This document shows positions 43,045 through 52,402 of a stretch of 64,000 bases of DNA, in pieces; position 1 is the stretch's first letter; the number at the start of each line of letters is the position of its first letter. The DNA is from Micrococcaceae bacterium RIT 802 (GTDB lineage Bacteria; Actinomycetota; Actinomycetes; Actinomycetales; Micrococcaceae): positions 1 to 64,000 of the forward strand of contig JAFEMX010000005.1 of NCBI GenBank assembly GCA_016892645.1, in the 5' to 3' direction. The position numbers were made by a program, and so were the translations under genes. The notes below the pieces were generated by a model. That model saw nothing but the letters and a program-made list of their open reading frames with translations. It did no database searches and was not told where the DNA came from.

Positions 43045-43776
43045 TCAACGGTCGAAGTGTGTGGCCGGTTCTTCGATGCCGATGCCCTCGACCATGGAGG
43101 TCGCCACGTCGCGCAGCTTGATGTTGCGCGTGTTCGATGCCGAGACGAGCAGGGCAAAGGCGTCGTCCTGGCTGCACCGGTTCTGCCCCATGATGATCCC
43201 CACCGCCAGGTCGATGCTGGTCCGCGATTTCATGGCCTCCAGGGCGTCGTGTTCCGCGTCATGGTGGTGGGCCAGCCGGATGGAGATCTGCAACGCCTGG
43301 GCGGTCTGGTCGGCATAGGCCCGGGCGGCGGCGACACGCTCAGGGGTGAACCAGTGCGGCTGCCCGGCATAGATGTTCAAGGCAGCCCGGTCGGGGCCTT
43401 CGAGGTCGAAGGGGATGGCCAACACCGAATGGATGCCGTGGCCCCGGGTGACGGTCGAGTAGTCGGGCCAGCGGACGTCCGTGGCGAGGTCGGGGGCGTG
43501 GACCAGCTGCTGGGTGCGGGCCGCCGTGAGGCAGGGCCCGTCCCGGTAGTCGTATTGCAGTTCGTCCATGGCCTGGGCGGTGGCACTGCTGCTGGCGATG
43601 GTCCCGGCCTTCTTGTGCCGCAGGAGGGTGACGCCGCACAGCACTTCGGTGCCTGACTCGGACAGCTCCAGGGCCGCCAGGCGCGTCAACGCATTCAGGA
43701 ACGCTTCGAGGGTGTCCGATTCCAGGATCTGGCCGTGGAGGTATTCGCTGACGGTCATCTCGGGTGGCATGGTCAT
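43045..43776 (-). CDS. GAF-ANTAR RNA-binding regulator
   Basis: 243 residues: GAF sensor domain (~15-165; DGPCLTAARTQQLVHAPDL and GIHSVLAIPF are typical) and a C-terminal ANTAR helical domain (~175-232; AMKSRTSIDLAVGIIMGQNRCSQDDAFALL), which binds paired hairpins in mRNA to prevent termination or alter translation. Start ATG 43776 with GGAGGAG ~10 bases upstream. Leftward, converging on ndk. The ligand of the GAF domain and the target RNAs are unknown. Confidence 0.93.
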   Translation of the reverse strand: MTMPPEMTVSEYLHGQILESDTLEAFLNALTRLAALELSESGTEVLCGVTLLRHKKAGTIASSSATAQAMDELQYDYRDGPCLTAARTQQLVHAPDLATDVRWPDYSTVTRGHGIHSVLAIPFDLEGPDRAALNIYAGQPHWFTPERVAAARAYADQTAQALQISIRLAHHHDAEHDALEAMKSRTSIDLAVGIIMGQNRCSQDDAFALLVSASNTRNIKLRDVATSMVEGIGIEEPATHFDR

Positions 43777-44025
43777 GATGGGACTCCTCCGGTCGGTGGG
43801 ATGTTCTCGATCCTGCCCCCATTATCCGCATGTCGACCCGCCACTGCGAGTCACCCGGCGCCACGCGAGTCCTGCGCCCTCCCTGCCGGTCGGGGCTAGT
43901 GGTCCGCATGAGAGATGGTGCCGACGCCGGCGGGGGTCCGAAGGGCAGGAATGGCCGAACGATCGGGAACATCTGCAGACCCCGGTGGCCTGCCGCTCGA
44001 TGAGAGTCGGCCTGGGGGGAGGGGG

Positions 44026-44673
44026 CTATCCGAAGAAGACGCCGGCGAAGGCGAAGAGGATCGAACCGGTACACAACACGGCCAGGACGACGGCTATGAC
44101 CCAGTGCCATTCGGCCAGGAACCGCTTGAGGCCCGACGGGGCCGGAATGACCCCGAGGATGATGTTCCGGGCCGTAGTGTAGACGAGCAGCACGATCATC
44201 ATCGCCCACACCACGATGCAGTAGGGGCACAGCACGTGGATCACGTACAGCGCCTGGAACCACAGCCAGCAGATCATCACCATGGCCAGCGTGATTCCGG
44301 TCTGCAACCCGATGAAGTACCAGCGGGGCATGCGTGCCCCGGCGATGAGCGTGACGCCGATGGCCAGCACGACGGCAAAGCCCGCCACGCCGATGAAGGG
44401 GTTGGGGAATCCGAAGAGCTCCGCCTGGTGGGTCTGCATGACGGTGCCGCAGGAGACCCAGGGGCTGATGTCACATGAGGTGACGTAGTTCGGGTCCTTG
44501 TAGATCTCCAGGCGCTCCAGCGTCAGCGTGCAGGCGGCGATCCAGCTGACGAACCCCGTCACCGCGAGGATCCACCCGAAGACGCGGTCCCGGGCAAACC
44601 CCGGCATGGCGGCCTCGGCGGCCGGGGCGTCGACGACACGTTGGTCGGCAGGGCGGTGGGCTTCGTGGGCCAC
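44026..44673 (-). CDS. VKOR-family thiol-oxidising membrane protein
   Basis: Vitamin K epoxide reductase homolog, which re-oxidises a DsbA-type partner and passes electrons to quinone. 215 residues, five transmembrane helices after a polar ~30-residue N-terminus. The active-site CPYC is Cys149/Cys152 and the loop pair is Cys67/Cys75 (CDISPWVSC), as in bacterial VKORs. GTG 44673 with GAGGAG 8 bases upstream. No periplasmic DsbA is adjacent; the DsbA-fold protein at 13106 is cytoplasmic and not its partner. Confidence 0.93.
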   Translation of the reverse strand: MAHEAHRPADQRVVDAPAAEAAMPGFARDRVFGWILAVTGFVSWIAACTLTLERLEIYKDPNYVTSCDISPWVSCGTVMQTHQAELFGFPNPFIGVAGFAVVLAIGVTLIAGARMPRWYFIGLQTGITLAMVMICWLWFQALYVIHVLCPYCIVVWAMMIVLLVYTTARNIILGVIPAPSGLKRFLAEWHWVIAVVLAVLCTGSILFAFAGVFFG

Positions 44674-45090
44674 GTGGGCACTCCTCGGTTCCGGTTCGCT
44701 GCGCACCGGCTGGTGGCACCTTCCCCTCGATTCTAGGGTGATCACCGGTCGGCACGATGTTCCATATGAGACAATGGCCATGGTTGTCGGCGAATCCACA
44801 GTTTGCCCGCAGCCCAACTGCAGGATTCCGGACCCGCAGCGATGAATCACCGCAGGCATCGGCGACGAGGCCCACGGATGAATACCGCTGGCGGCCGCCG
44901 CAACAGAAAGCGGCTTGCCCGGTCGACTGCGTTGGTTTTCCGGGCACGCCGCACCCGCCGACGTTGGTGCACCTCGGGAAATAAGAACACTGACTTCCGG
45001 GAACCGGGAGGCCACCGAGGCCACGGTTCCCGAACCGATCGCCGGCGTCCCGGCTGTGGAAGGGTACTCCGGCTAGGAGTATGGCCTTTC
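44674..45090. other. Divergent intergenic region VKOR / rne
   Basis: 417 bases with no supported gene. TAGAAT (44735-44730, leftward) is a possible -10 for VKOR. The rne side is a long leader, commonly the site of autoregulation by RNase E; AGGAG at 45075-45079 is the rne SD. I saw no clear -35/-10 for rne and no riboswitch. Confidence 0.4.
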
Positions 45091-48000
45091 ATGGATGCAT
45101 CGAACGAAGAACTGAATGGGCCGGCACAGTCGTCCCTTCCCCTCGATTCCGCAGTACCGGCCGAGAGCACCTCGGCCGGGTCCCCGGCGACAGAGGCCAA
45201 GGCCCCCGCCAAACGGGCACCCCGCAAGCGCGCCGCCCCGAAGAAGGCCGCCCCGGTCGAGGCTGCAGCGCAGACCGATGAGGCAGCGACGTCGACCGAT
45301 ACGGCCGCGGAAGCGCCGGCCCCCAAGGCGGCCCGCGCACCACGCACCCGCAAACCGGCCGTGAAGAAGACGGCCGCAGCGGAACCGGCCACCGAGCCAG
45401 CCACCAAGGATACGGAACCGGCGGACGCCGCCGTCGAGGTGCCCGAGAAGCCGACCCGCGCCCCGCGGGCACGCAAGAGCACGGCGAAGGCGGAAGCGCC
45501 GGCAGCCGAGACCCCCGCCTCCGAGGAGGTGCCCGTGCCGACGGCCGTCGATGCGCCCGAGGCCGCTCCGGCCAAGACCCGCCGGACGCGCAAGGCCCGC
45601 TCACGCGCCGCCACGGCAGACGAGACCGCCCTGACCACCGAGGACGCCCCGACGACCCCGGAGCCCGAACCCGCCACGACGGAGACCGAGGAGCCACCGG
45701 TCCAGGGCACGCCCGCCGCCGATCCCTTTGCCGTGACGGGTTCACCGGTTTCCATGCTCTTCCAGGCCCCCGACCTCTCCGCCGTCGTCCCGGCGACACG
45801 CACGTCCGGGACCACGGACTCCGACGAGGACGTCGACGCCTCGGGTTCGGGCAACCGCCAGAGCCGCCGCAACCGCTCGCGCTCGCGTGAGGAGTCCCCG
45901 AACCAGGGCGACGCCGGTACGGAGGCCACCACGGACGCCGACGAGGGCGACGGATCCGTTTCCCGTCGGCGGCGGCGTCGCCGCCGCGGGGACGCGGACC
46001 TCGAACTGACCGGCGGCCACGACGATGATCCGCCCAACACGGTCACCCGCGTGCGCGGCCCCCGGGCCGCCGCCGAACCTACACCGTCCAACAAGGTCAC
46101 GTCCGTCAAGGGATCCACCCGGCTCGAGGCCAAGCGCCAGCGCCGCCGCGACTCCCGCGACGCCGGACGCCGCCGCCACGTCATCACCGAGGCCGAGTTC
46201 CTGGCCCGCCGCGAATCGGTCGACCGCCAGATGGTGGTCCGCCAGAACGAGGACCGCATCCAGATCGGCGTCCTCGAGGACGGCGTCCTGGCAGAGCACT
46301 TCGTCTCCAAGACCCAGCAGGACTCGCTGATCGGCAACGTCTACGTCGGCAAGGTCCAGAACGTGCTGCCCTCCATGGAGGCGGCCTTCATCGACATCGG
46401 TCGCGGCCGCAACGCGGTGCTCTACGCCGGCGAGGTGAATTGGGACGTCGCCGGACTGGAGGGCCAGCCGCGTCGCATCGAACACGCCCTGAAGTCGGGG
46501 GACTCGGTCCTGGTTCAGGTCACCAAGGACCCGGTCGGCCACAAGGGCGCCCGGCTGACCAGCCAGATCTCCCTGCCCGGCCGCTACCTGGTCTACGTGC
46601 CCGGCGGCTCGATGACCGGCATCTCGCGCAAGCTGCCCGACGTCGAGCGCAACCGGCTCAAGAAGATCCTCAAGGACCACCTGCCGCAGAACGCCGGCGT
46701 CATCGTGCGCACCGCCGCCGAGGGCGCCAGCGAACAGGAGCTGATGAACGACATCAACCGCCTGCGCGCCCAGTGGGAGGGCATCGAGTCCGCCTCGACT
46801 TCCACCAAGACGACCCCGCCGGAACTGCTCTACGCGGAGCCGGACCTGACCATCAAGGTCGTCCGCGACGTCTTCAACGAGGACTTCACCAAGCTCATCG
46901 TCTCCGGCGAGGAGGCCTGGGACACCATCGAGGCCTACGTGATGTACGTGGCGCCCGACCTGATCGGCCGGCTGGAGAAGTGGACGTCCGAGACGGACAT
47001 CTTCGCCTCCCACCGCATCGAGGAGCAGATCCACAAGGCCCTGGACCGCAAGGTCTTCCTGCCCTCCGGCGGCTCGCTGGTCATCGACCGCACCGAGGCC
47101 ATGACCGTGGTCGACGTGAACACCGGCAAGTTCACCGGTTCAGGCGGCAACCTCGAGGAAACCGTCACCAAGAACAACCTCGAGGCCGCCGAGGAGATCG
47201 TCCGGCAGCTGCGCCTGCGCGACATCGGCGGCATCATCGTCATCGACTTCATCGACATGGTGCTCGAGGCCAACCGGGACCTGGTCCTGCGCCGCCTCGT
47301 GGAATGCCTGGGCCGCGACCGGACCAAGCACCAGGTCGCCGAGGTCACCTCGCTGGGCCTGGTCCAGATGACGCGCAAGCGCATGGGCACCGGACTGCTC
47401 GAGGTCTTCAGCGAGAACTGCGAGGCCTGCAACGGCCGCGGGGTCGTCACACACGACGAACCGGTCGAACACCGTCGTGCAGCGAGCACGAACGCGCCGG
47501 GCGATTCGAACAACCAGAAGCGCAACGACCGCAAGCCGCGCAACGACCGACGCCACGGCAAGGGTGCCGACGCCGACCACGCCACGGAGTTCACGGCACC
47601 GGAACCGAAACAGCAGGACCCCGAGGCCGAAGCGAAGGCCGAGGCGGCACGTGCCGCGTTTGCCTCGATCGCCGCGGCGGCCCACGCCGCCCACGACCAG
47701 GACGGGGCCGCGGCACAGCAGCCGGGCGGCGCCGGCGCCCCCGCCTCCGAAGGGCCCTCCGACGGCCAGCAGGAGGGCGGTTCGCGCCGGCGTGGACGCG
47801 GCAGGTCCCGCGGGCGGGGACGCTCCGGGTCCGAGGAGGCAACGCACCAGGACGGCTCCGGGGACGCGCAGCTCGCTGCGGCCTCCGGCGACTCCCGCGA
47901 TTCCAGCGCCGCGGCCCCGGCCGAGCAGGCCCCGCGTCCTGCCGAGCCGGCCGGTGGCGATCTCGCCGACGACGGCCCGGTGGTGAGCATCGCCGGCGAG

Positions 48001-48456
48001 CCGGTCAGACTGCCGCGGGCCCGTCGCAGCCGTCGGGCCACGGCGCCGACGCAGGCCCCGGACCTGACCCTCGAGTCCCTCAATGAGGCCTTCGGCGTGA
48101 CGTCCGAGCCGGAGCGCCAGCAGGCGCCCACGGCAGCCACCGCACCACCGGCCGAGGCGGAGGCCACGCCGGCCCCCGTGCAGTCCACGCCGGCACCCGC
48201 TGCCTCGGCACCGAAGGTTGCGGCCGCGATGGCTCCTGCCGCCGCCCCGGCGCGTCGTCCGCGGCGCAGCCGGTCAGCGTCCAGCGCCCAGGGCGGAGCC
48301 AACATGCCGATCGAGCGCAAGGAGGCACCGGCGTCCTCCTCCGCCGGCGCCACCAGCCACGTTGCCAAACTCGACGCGGGCGCCTCTGCAGTGAAGGACA
48401 CACCGGTCGAGGCCCCCGTCATGCTCGGGGTGGGGGTACCCGCCGAGGAGCTGTAA
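45091..48456 (+). CDS. rne: Ribonuclease E/G
   Basis: Main endoribonuclease for mRNA decay and rRNA/tRNA processing. 1121 residues in three parts: a disordered Ala/Pro/Lys/Glu-rich N-extension (1-~375), the catalytic core (~380-790) with S1 domain (NVYVGKVQNVLPSMEAAFIDIG), DNase-like catalytic Asp residues in VDVNTGKFTG and IIVIDFIDM, Zn-link Cys777/Cys780 (CEACNGRG), and a disordered C-terminal scaffold with Arg-rich patches. This N-extended form is actinobacterial. ATG 45091, SD AGGAG 11 bases upstream; an ATG at 45081 is out of frame. Repetitive A/P/T codons explain long open frames on the opposite strand. Confidence 0.96.
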   Translation: MDASNEELNGPAQSSLPLDSAVPAESTSAGSPATEAKAPAKRAPRKRAAPKKAAPVEAAAQTDEAATSTDTAAEAPAPKAARAPRTRKPAVKKTAAAEPATEPATKDTEPADAAVEVPEKPTRAPRARKSTAKAEAPAAETPASEEVPVPTAVDAPEAAPAKTRRTRKARSRAATADETALTTEDAPTTPEPEPATTETEEPPVQGTPAADPFAVTGSPVSMLFQAPDLSAVVPATRTSGTTDSDEDVDASGSGNRQSRRNRSRSREESPNQGDAGTEATTDADEGDGSVSRRRRRRRRGDADLELTGGHDDDPPNTVTRVRGPRAAAEPTPSNKVTSVKGSTRLEAKRQRRRDSRDAGRRRHVITEAEFLARRESVDRQMVVRQNEDRIQIGVLEDGVLAEHFVSKTQQDSLIGNVYVGKVQNVLPSMEAAFIDIGRGRNAVLYAGEVNWDVAGLEGQPRRIEHALKSGDSVLVQVTKDPVGHKGARLTSQISLPGRYLVYVPGGSMTGISRKLPDVERNRLKKILKDHLPQNAGVIVRTAAEGASEQELMNDINRLRAQWEGIESASTSTKTTPPELLYAEPDLTIKVVRDVFNEDFTKLIVSGEEAWDTIEAYVMYVAPDLIGRLEKWTSETDIFASHRIEEQIHKALDRKVFLPSGGSLVIDRTEAMTVVDVNTGKFTGSGGNLEETVTKNNLEAAEEIVRQLRLRDIGGIIVIDFIDMVLEANRDLVLRRLVECLGRDRTKHQVAEVTSLGLVQMTRKRMGTGLLEVFSENCEACNGRGVVTHDEPVEHRRAASTNAPGDSNNQKRNDRKPRNDRRHGKGADADHATEFTAPEPKQQDPEAEAKAEAARAAFASIAAAAHAAHDQDGAAAQQPGGAGAPASEGPSDGQQEGGSRRRGRGRSRGRGRSGSEEATHQDGSGDAQLAAASGDSRDSSAAAPAEQAPRPAEPAGGDLADDGPVVSIAGEPVRLPRARRSRRATAPTQAPDLTLESLNEAFGVTSEPERQQAPTAATAPPAEAEATPAPVQSTPAPAASAPKVAAAMAPAAAPARRPRRSRSASSAQGGANMPIERKEAPASSSAGATSHVAKLDAGASAVKDTPVEAPVMLGVGVPAEEL

Positions 48457-48500
48457 CCGGCCCGCGACGGGGAGCACCCCGTCACCGGCAGGGCATGGAC

Positions 48501-48531
48501 GGGCGGGTTCCGGGCACACCGGGACCCGCCC
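48501..48531 (+). terminator. Terminator-like hairpin after rne
   Basis: 13-bp stem 48501-48513 / 48519-48531 (one T-G pair), 5-base loop, no T tract. It lies 45 bases after the rne stop. Confidence 0.55.
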
Positions 48532-48683
48532 GCCGTGCATCCGGGGAGGCCCTGCTGTCATGACCCTCCGCCGGCCCCCGGTTCACCGCCGCTTGGCCCG
48601 CGCGCCGCGGACGATGCCGGCAGTGGCGGGGATCGCATCCCGTCCCCGCCAGGGTCTTGACGACCCGCCGGGACCGGGTGTAT

Positions 48684-48713
48684 TTGCCCCGGCAGGACGG
48701 AATAGCGTAATCT
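48684..48713 (+). promoter_or_regulatory. Promoter candidate for rplU-rpmA
   Basis: TTGCCC (48684-48689) and TAATCT (48708-48713), spacer 18; an alternative pair is TTGACG (48657-48662) with TATTTG. It gives a ~125-base leader before rplU. The rest of the 389-base gap shows no gene. Confidence 0.4.
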
Positions 48714-48845
48714 AGATCCTCGGTGCATGCGCCGCTCATCGGATTTTTCCGCTCGGCGTGACAGCACAGCGCTTATCCCCGTTCACTTGAAACGGTGGAA
48801 CGTGCGCGGTAAGAGTATTAGACGTCGAGAGAAGTGAGTTCCCAA

Positions 48846-49154
48846 GTGGTGTACGCAATTGTCCGCGCAGGCGGCCGGCAGGAAAAGGTTTCCGTAGGAG
48901 ACTGGGTCACCCTTGACCGCGTCCCCGAGGCAGCTGGTGGAACCATCGAGCTCCCCGCGCTGCTTCTGGTCGACGGCGACAAGGTCACGTCCGCTGCCGC
49001 AGACCTGGCGAAGGTCACCGTGACCGCCGAGGTCCTCGAAAACCTCCGCGGCCCGAAGATCGTCATCCAGAAGTACAAGAACAAGACCGGCTACAAGAAG
49101 CGCCAGGGTTTCCGTGCTGCGCTGACCAAGGTCAAGGTCACCTCCATCGCCTAA
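48846..49154 (+). CDS. rplU: 50S ribosomal protein L21
   Basis: L21 of the large subunit, 102 residues: [18 protein letters not shown] at the N-terminus, [20 protein letters not shown] in the conserved C-terminal 23S-binding region. GTG 48846 gives the usual M-V-Y-A-I start; GTG 48834 and 48849 are in frame too. Followed by rpmA after 46 bases. Confidence 0.97.
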   Translation: MVYAIVRAGGRQEKVSVGDWVTLDRVPEAAGGTIELPALLLVDGDKVTSAAADLAKVTVTAEVLENLRGPKIVIQKYKNKTGYKKRQGFRAALTKVKVTSIA

Positions 49155-49200
49155 GGCGCCGGAGACCAGATAACCCCCGATTCAAAGGTAGGCACATCTA

Positions 49201-49455
49201 ATGGCACATAAGAAGGGCGCGAGCTCCACTCGCAACGGCCGCGACTCCAACGCTCAGTTCCTGGGCGTGAAGCGCTTCGGCGGCCAGGTCGTTTCCGCCG
49301 GCGAGATCATCGTCCGCCAGCGTGGCACGCACTTCCACCCCGGCGCCAACGTCGGCCGCGGTGGCGACGACACGCTGTTCGCACTGGCAGCCGGCTCGGT
49401 TGAGTTCGGTACCCGTCGCGGCCGCCGTGTCGTGAACATCGTCGACGCCGGCTAA
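49201..49455 (+). CDS. rpmA: 50S ribosomal protein L27
   Basis: L27, 84 residues, near the peptidyl transferase centre. [29 protein letters not shown] is the conserved N-terminus, without the Firmicutes-type cleavable extension. Ends at a terminator before obg. Confidence 0.98.
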   Translation: MAHKKGASSTRNGRDSNAQFLGVKRFGGQVVSAGEIIVRQRGTHFHPGANVGRGGDDTLFALAAGSVEFGTRRGRRVVNIVDAG

Positions 49456-49480
49456 GCAGGGCGTTACCGCATTTCGCTAG

Positions 49481-49522
49481 ACTGGAGGGTGGGCCGCACG
49501 GCCCGCCCTCCAGTTGTCTTTT
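49481..49522 (+). terminator. Rho-independent terminator after rpmA
   Basis: ACTGGAGGGTGGGCC (49481-49495) pairs with GGCCCGCCCTCCAGT (49500-49514), one T-G pair, GCAC loop, then TGTCTTTT. obg begins 63 bases later, so it may be partly read through. Confidence 0.88.
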
Positions 49523-49584
49523 TACCCCGGCCGTCCCACGGGCATCCAGCACCGTGGCGGCCACCCTATAGAGGAGTTCCTTCA

Positions 49585-51156
49585 GTGGCAGCGTTCGTAG
49601 ACCGCGTAGTCCTAAACGTTTCCGGCGGAAACGGCGGGCACGGTTGCGTGTCGATCCGCCGGGAGAAGTTCAAGCCCCTGGGTGGCCCCGACGGCGCAAA
49701 TGGCGGCAACGGCGGCGACGTGATCATCCGCGTCGACAGCCAGACCACCACCTTGCTCTCCTACCACCATTCCCCGCACCGCAACGGCGGAAACGGCGAG
49801 CCCGGCAAGGGCGACATGCACCCGGGCAAGAACGGCGAGGACCTGGTCCTGCCGGTCCCGGACGGCACCGTCATCAAGGACCGGGCCGGGAACATCCTGG
49901 CCGACCTGGTGGGGGAGGGGAGCGAATACATCGCGGCCTCCGGGGGCCTGGGCGGCCTGGGCAACGCCGCGATCTCCTCGCAGAAGCGCAAGGCACCGGG
50001 TTTCGCCCTGCTGGGCATCCCCGGGGATGAGCAGGACATCGTCCTGGAGCTGAAGTCCGTGGCCGACATCGCGCTGGTCGGGTACCCCTCGGCCGGCAAG
50101 TCCAGCCTCATCGCCGCCATGTCGGCGGCCCGTCCGAAGATCGCCGACTACCCGTTCACCACCCTGATCCCCAACCTCGGGGTCGTCGAGAGCGGCGACG
50201 TCCGCTTCACCGTGGCCGACGTCCCCGGGCTCATCCCCGGGGCCAGCGAGGGCAAGGGGCTGGGACATGAGTTCCTGCGCCACGTCGAGCGGTGTGCCGC
50301 ACTGGTGCACGTGCTGGACTGCGCGTCCCTCGAGTCTGACCGAGACCCCATCAGCGACCTCGAGACCATCGAGGCTGAGCTGGCCGCCTACGCCACCGAC
50401 GCGAGCTTCGCCGGGGCCGACGGCACCGTGGTGCCGCTGAACGACCGGCCGCGGCTGGTGGCGTTGAACAAGACCGACATGCCCGACGGGGCCGAGATGG
50501 CGGAATTCGTCCGGGCCGACCTGGAAGGCCGCGGCTACCAGGTCTTCGAGGTCTCCGCCCTCGCCCGCACCGGGCTGAAGGAACTCGGCTACGCCATGGG
50601 CGAGCTGGTGACCGCCGCCCGCAAGGAATCCTCGGCCACCGCCCAGGCCAAGGTCGAGGTCCCGGTCCTGCGGCCGCGAGCGGTCAACCGGACGGAATTC
50701 ACCATCCGCCGGGAAGAGCGCAACCTCGAACCGCTCTACCGCGTGGAGGGCGAGAAGCCGATCCGTTGGGTCAAGCAGACCGACTTCACCAACGACGAGG
50801 CCGTCGGCTACCTGGCGGACCGCCTGGCCAAGCTCGGCGTCGAGGACAAGCTCTTCAAGACCGGTGCCAGGCCGGGCGACGCCGTCGTCATCGGCGACGA
50901 TGACAACGGTGTGGTGTTCGACTGGGAGCCGACCATGGCCGCCGGTGCCGAATTGCTGGGGTCACGCCGCGGCGAGGACGTCCGGTTGGGCGATATGAGC
51001 CGGCCGACCCGCGAACAGAAGCGCCAGGAACACCAGGATCGCAAGGACGCCCGGGCAGCGGCCCGCGCAGACCTTGAGGCCGAACGCAAGGCCGGCGTCT
51101 GGACGGAGTCCGTCAACTACAAGAATGAGCGGTCGTCCAGGGACAGCGGGCAGTGA
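49585..51156 (+). CDS. obg: Obg GTPase (CgtA)
   Basis: Ribosome-assembly and stress GTPase. Glycine-rich Obg domain (1-158), GTPase with G1 GYPSAGKSS at 166-174, switch [15 protein letters not shown]3 [11 protein letters not shown]4 NKTD; a C-terminal OCT domain (~355-440) and a charged Arg/Glu tail. 523 residues. GTG 49585 with GAGGAG 8 bases upstream. Overlaps proB (GTGA). Confidence 0.97.
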   Translation: MAAFVDRVVLNVSGGNGGHGCVSIRREKFKPLGGPDGANGGNGGDVIIRVDSQTTTLLSYHHSPHRNGGNGEPGKGDMHPGKNGEDLVLPVPDGTVIKDRAGNILADLVGEGSEYIAASGGLGGLGNAAISSQKRKAPGFALLGIPGDEQDIVLELKSVADIALVGYPSAGKSSLIAAMSAARPKIADYPFTTLIPNLGVVESGDVRFTVADVPGLIPGASEGKGLGHEFLRHVERCAALVHVLDCASLESDRDPISDLETIEAELAAYATDASFAGADGTVVPLNDRPRLVALNKTDMPDGAEMAEFVRADLEGRGYQVFEVSALARTGLKELGYAMGELVTAARKESSATAQAKVEVPVLRPRAVNRTEFTIRREERNLEPLYRVEGEKPIRWVKQTDFTNDEAVGYLADRLAKLGVEDKLFKTGARPGDAVVIGDDDNGVVFDWEPTMAAGAELLGSRRGEDVRLGDMSRPTREQKRQEHQDRKDARAAARADLEAERKAGVWTESVNYKNERSSRDSGQ

Positions 51157-52322
51157 CCCGGCAAAACCGCATCCCGTCCTCGATCAGGCAGCGTTCCGAA
51201 CTCACGGAGGCAACGCGCCTGGTCGTCAAGGTCGGGTCCTCCTCCCTGACCACTGTCAACGGCGGGATCTCGGAGAACGCACTGAAGGGGCTCGTCGGCG
51301 AGCTGTCGAAGGTGCGCAACGGGGGAGTCGAGCTCATTCTCGTCTCCTCGGGCGCCATCGCCGCGGGCATCGCGCCGCTCGGCCTGGGGCGGCGCCCCCG
51401 TGACCTGGCGACCCAGCAGGCTGCGGCCAGCGTCGGGCAGGGTCTGCTGATGGCCAAGTACACCCAGGCCTTCGGCTCCCACGGCATCACGGTCTCGCAG
51501 GTCCTGCTGACCGCCGACGACCTCATCCGCCGCCAGCAGTACGCGAACGCGTTCCGGGCGCTGGGTCGACTGCTCACCCTGGGCGTCGTCCCCGTGGTCA
51601 ACGAGAACGACACCGTGGCCACCCACGAGATCCGCTTCGGCGACAACGACCGGTTGGCCGCCTTGGTGGCCCACCTCGTCAAGGCAGACGCGCTCATCCT
51701 GCTCTCCGACGTCGATGCCGTCTACGATGGGCCGCCGTCCGCCGGGGCCAGCCGCATCCCGACCGTCGAGAGCGCAGCAGACCTCGAGGGCATCACGATC
51801 GGCTCCGTCGGAGCCTCGGGAGTCGGCACCGGTGGCATGGTGACCAAGGTCGAGGCCGCGACCATGGCCGCGGAGTCCGGCATCCCCACCCTGGTCACCT
51901 CCACCGCGCAGGCCGGCCCGGCGCTGGCCGGAGAAGACGTCGGGACCTGGTTTTCCGCGCGCGGTGGCCGCCGCCCTTTGCGCATGCTCTGGCTGGCCCA
52001 CCTCGCTTCCACACGCGGAACACTGGTGCTCGATGCCGGGGCGGTCATAGCGGTCACTTCTGGTTCGCGGTCCCTGCTTCCCGCCGGCATCACCGGTGTC
52101 CGTGGCGAGTTCGAGGCCGGCGACCCGGTGGAGATCGCCGATGCCGACGGCGTCGTGGTCGCCCGGGGGCTGGTCAACTACGCCTCGACCGAACTGCCGG
52201 AGATGCTGGGCAGGAGCACCCGGGAACTCTCGAGCTCGCTCGGCACACACTATGAGCGCGAAGTCGTCCACGTCGACGATCTGGTCCTGGTCGGGCCCCG
52301 TGCGCGGGGCAAGAACCGGTAG
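51153..52322 (+). CDS. proB: Glutamate 5-kinase
   Basis: First step of proline synthesis. Amino-acid kinase domain ([60 protein letters not shown]) and a C-terminal PUA domain (from ~295). 389 residues. GTG overlapping the end of obg. Confidence 0.97.
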   Translation: MTRQNRIPSSIRQRSELTEATRLVVKVGSSSLTTVNGGISENALKGLVGELSKVRNGGVELILVSSGAIAAGIAPLGLGRRPRDLATQQAAASVGQGLLMAKYTQAFGSHGITVSQVLLTADDLIRRQQYANAFRALGRLLTLGVVPVVNENDTVATHEIRFGDNDRLAALVAHLVKADALILLSDVDAVYDGPPSAGASRIPTVESAADLEGITIGSVGASGVGTGGMVTKVEAATMAAESGIPTLVTSTAQAGPALAGEDVGTWFSARGGRRPLRMLWLAHLASTRGTLVLDAGAVIAVTSGSRSLLPAGITGVRGEFEAGDPVEIADADGVVVARGLVNYASTELPEMLGRSTRELSSSLGTHYEREVVHVDDLVLVGPRARGKNR

Positions 52323-52351
52323 CCGACCCGTGTCGCCGGCCGGCCTTAACA

Positions 52352-52368
52352 CGATTGCTCAACAATCG
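52352..52368. repeat. Short inverted repeat upstream of proA
   Basis: CGATTG (52352-52357) and CAATCG (52363-52368), 5-base centre. It sits just upstream of the proA -10, so it could be a regulator site. No T run. Confidence 0.35.
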
Positions 52369-52390
52369 ACCGGCAGTGCGCTCCCGCAGC

Positions 52391-52396
52391 TAAGCT
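52391..52396 (+). promoter_or_regulatory. -10 hexamer for leaderless proA mRNA
   Basis: TAAGCT ends 6 bases before ATG 52403 and no SD is seen, so proA has its own leaderless start besides any read-through from proB. Confidence 0.45.
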
Positions 52397-52402
52397 GGTT
52401 GC

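Noticed and set aside
44847-48485. Long open frames on the minus strand across rne
   Set aside because: Repetitive Ala/Pro/Lys codons in rne leave stop-free reverse frames; the products are Ser/Arg/Ala low-complexity sequence without a start signal.
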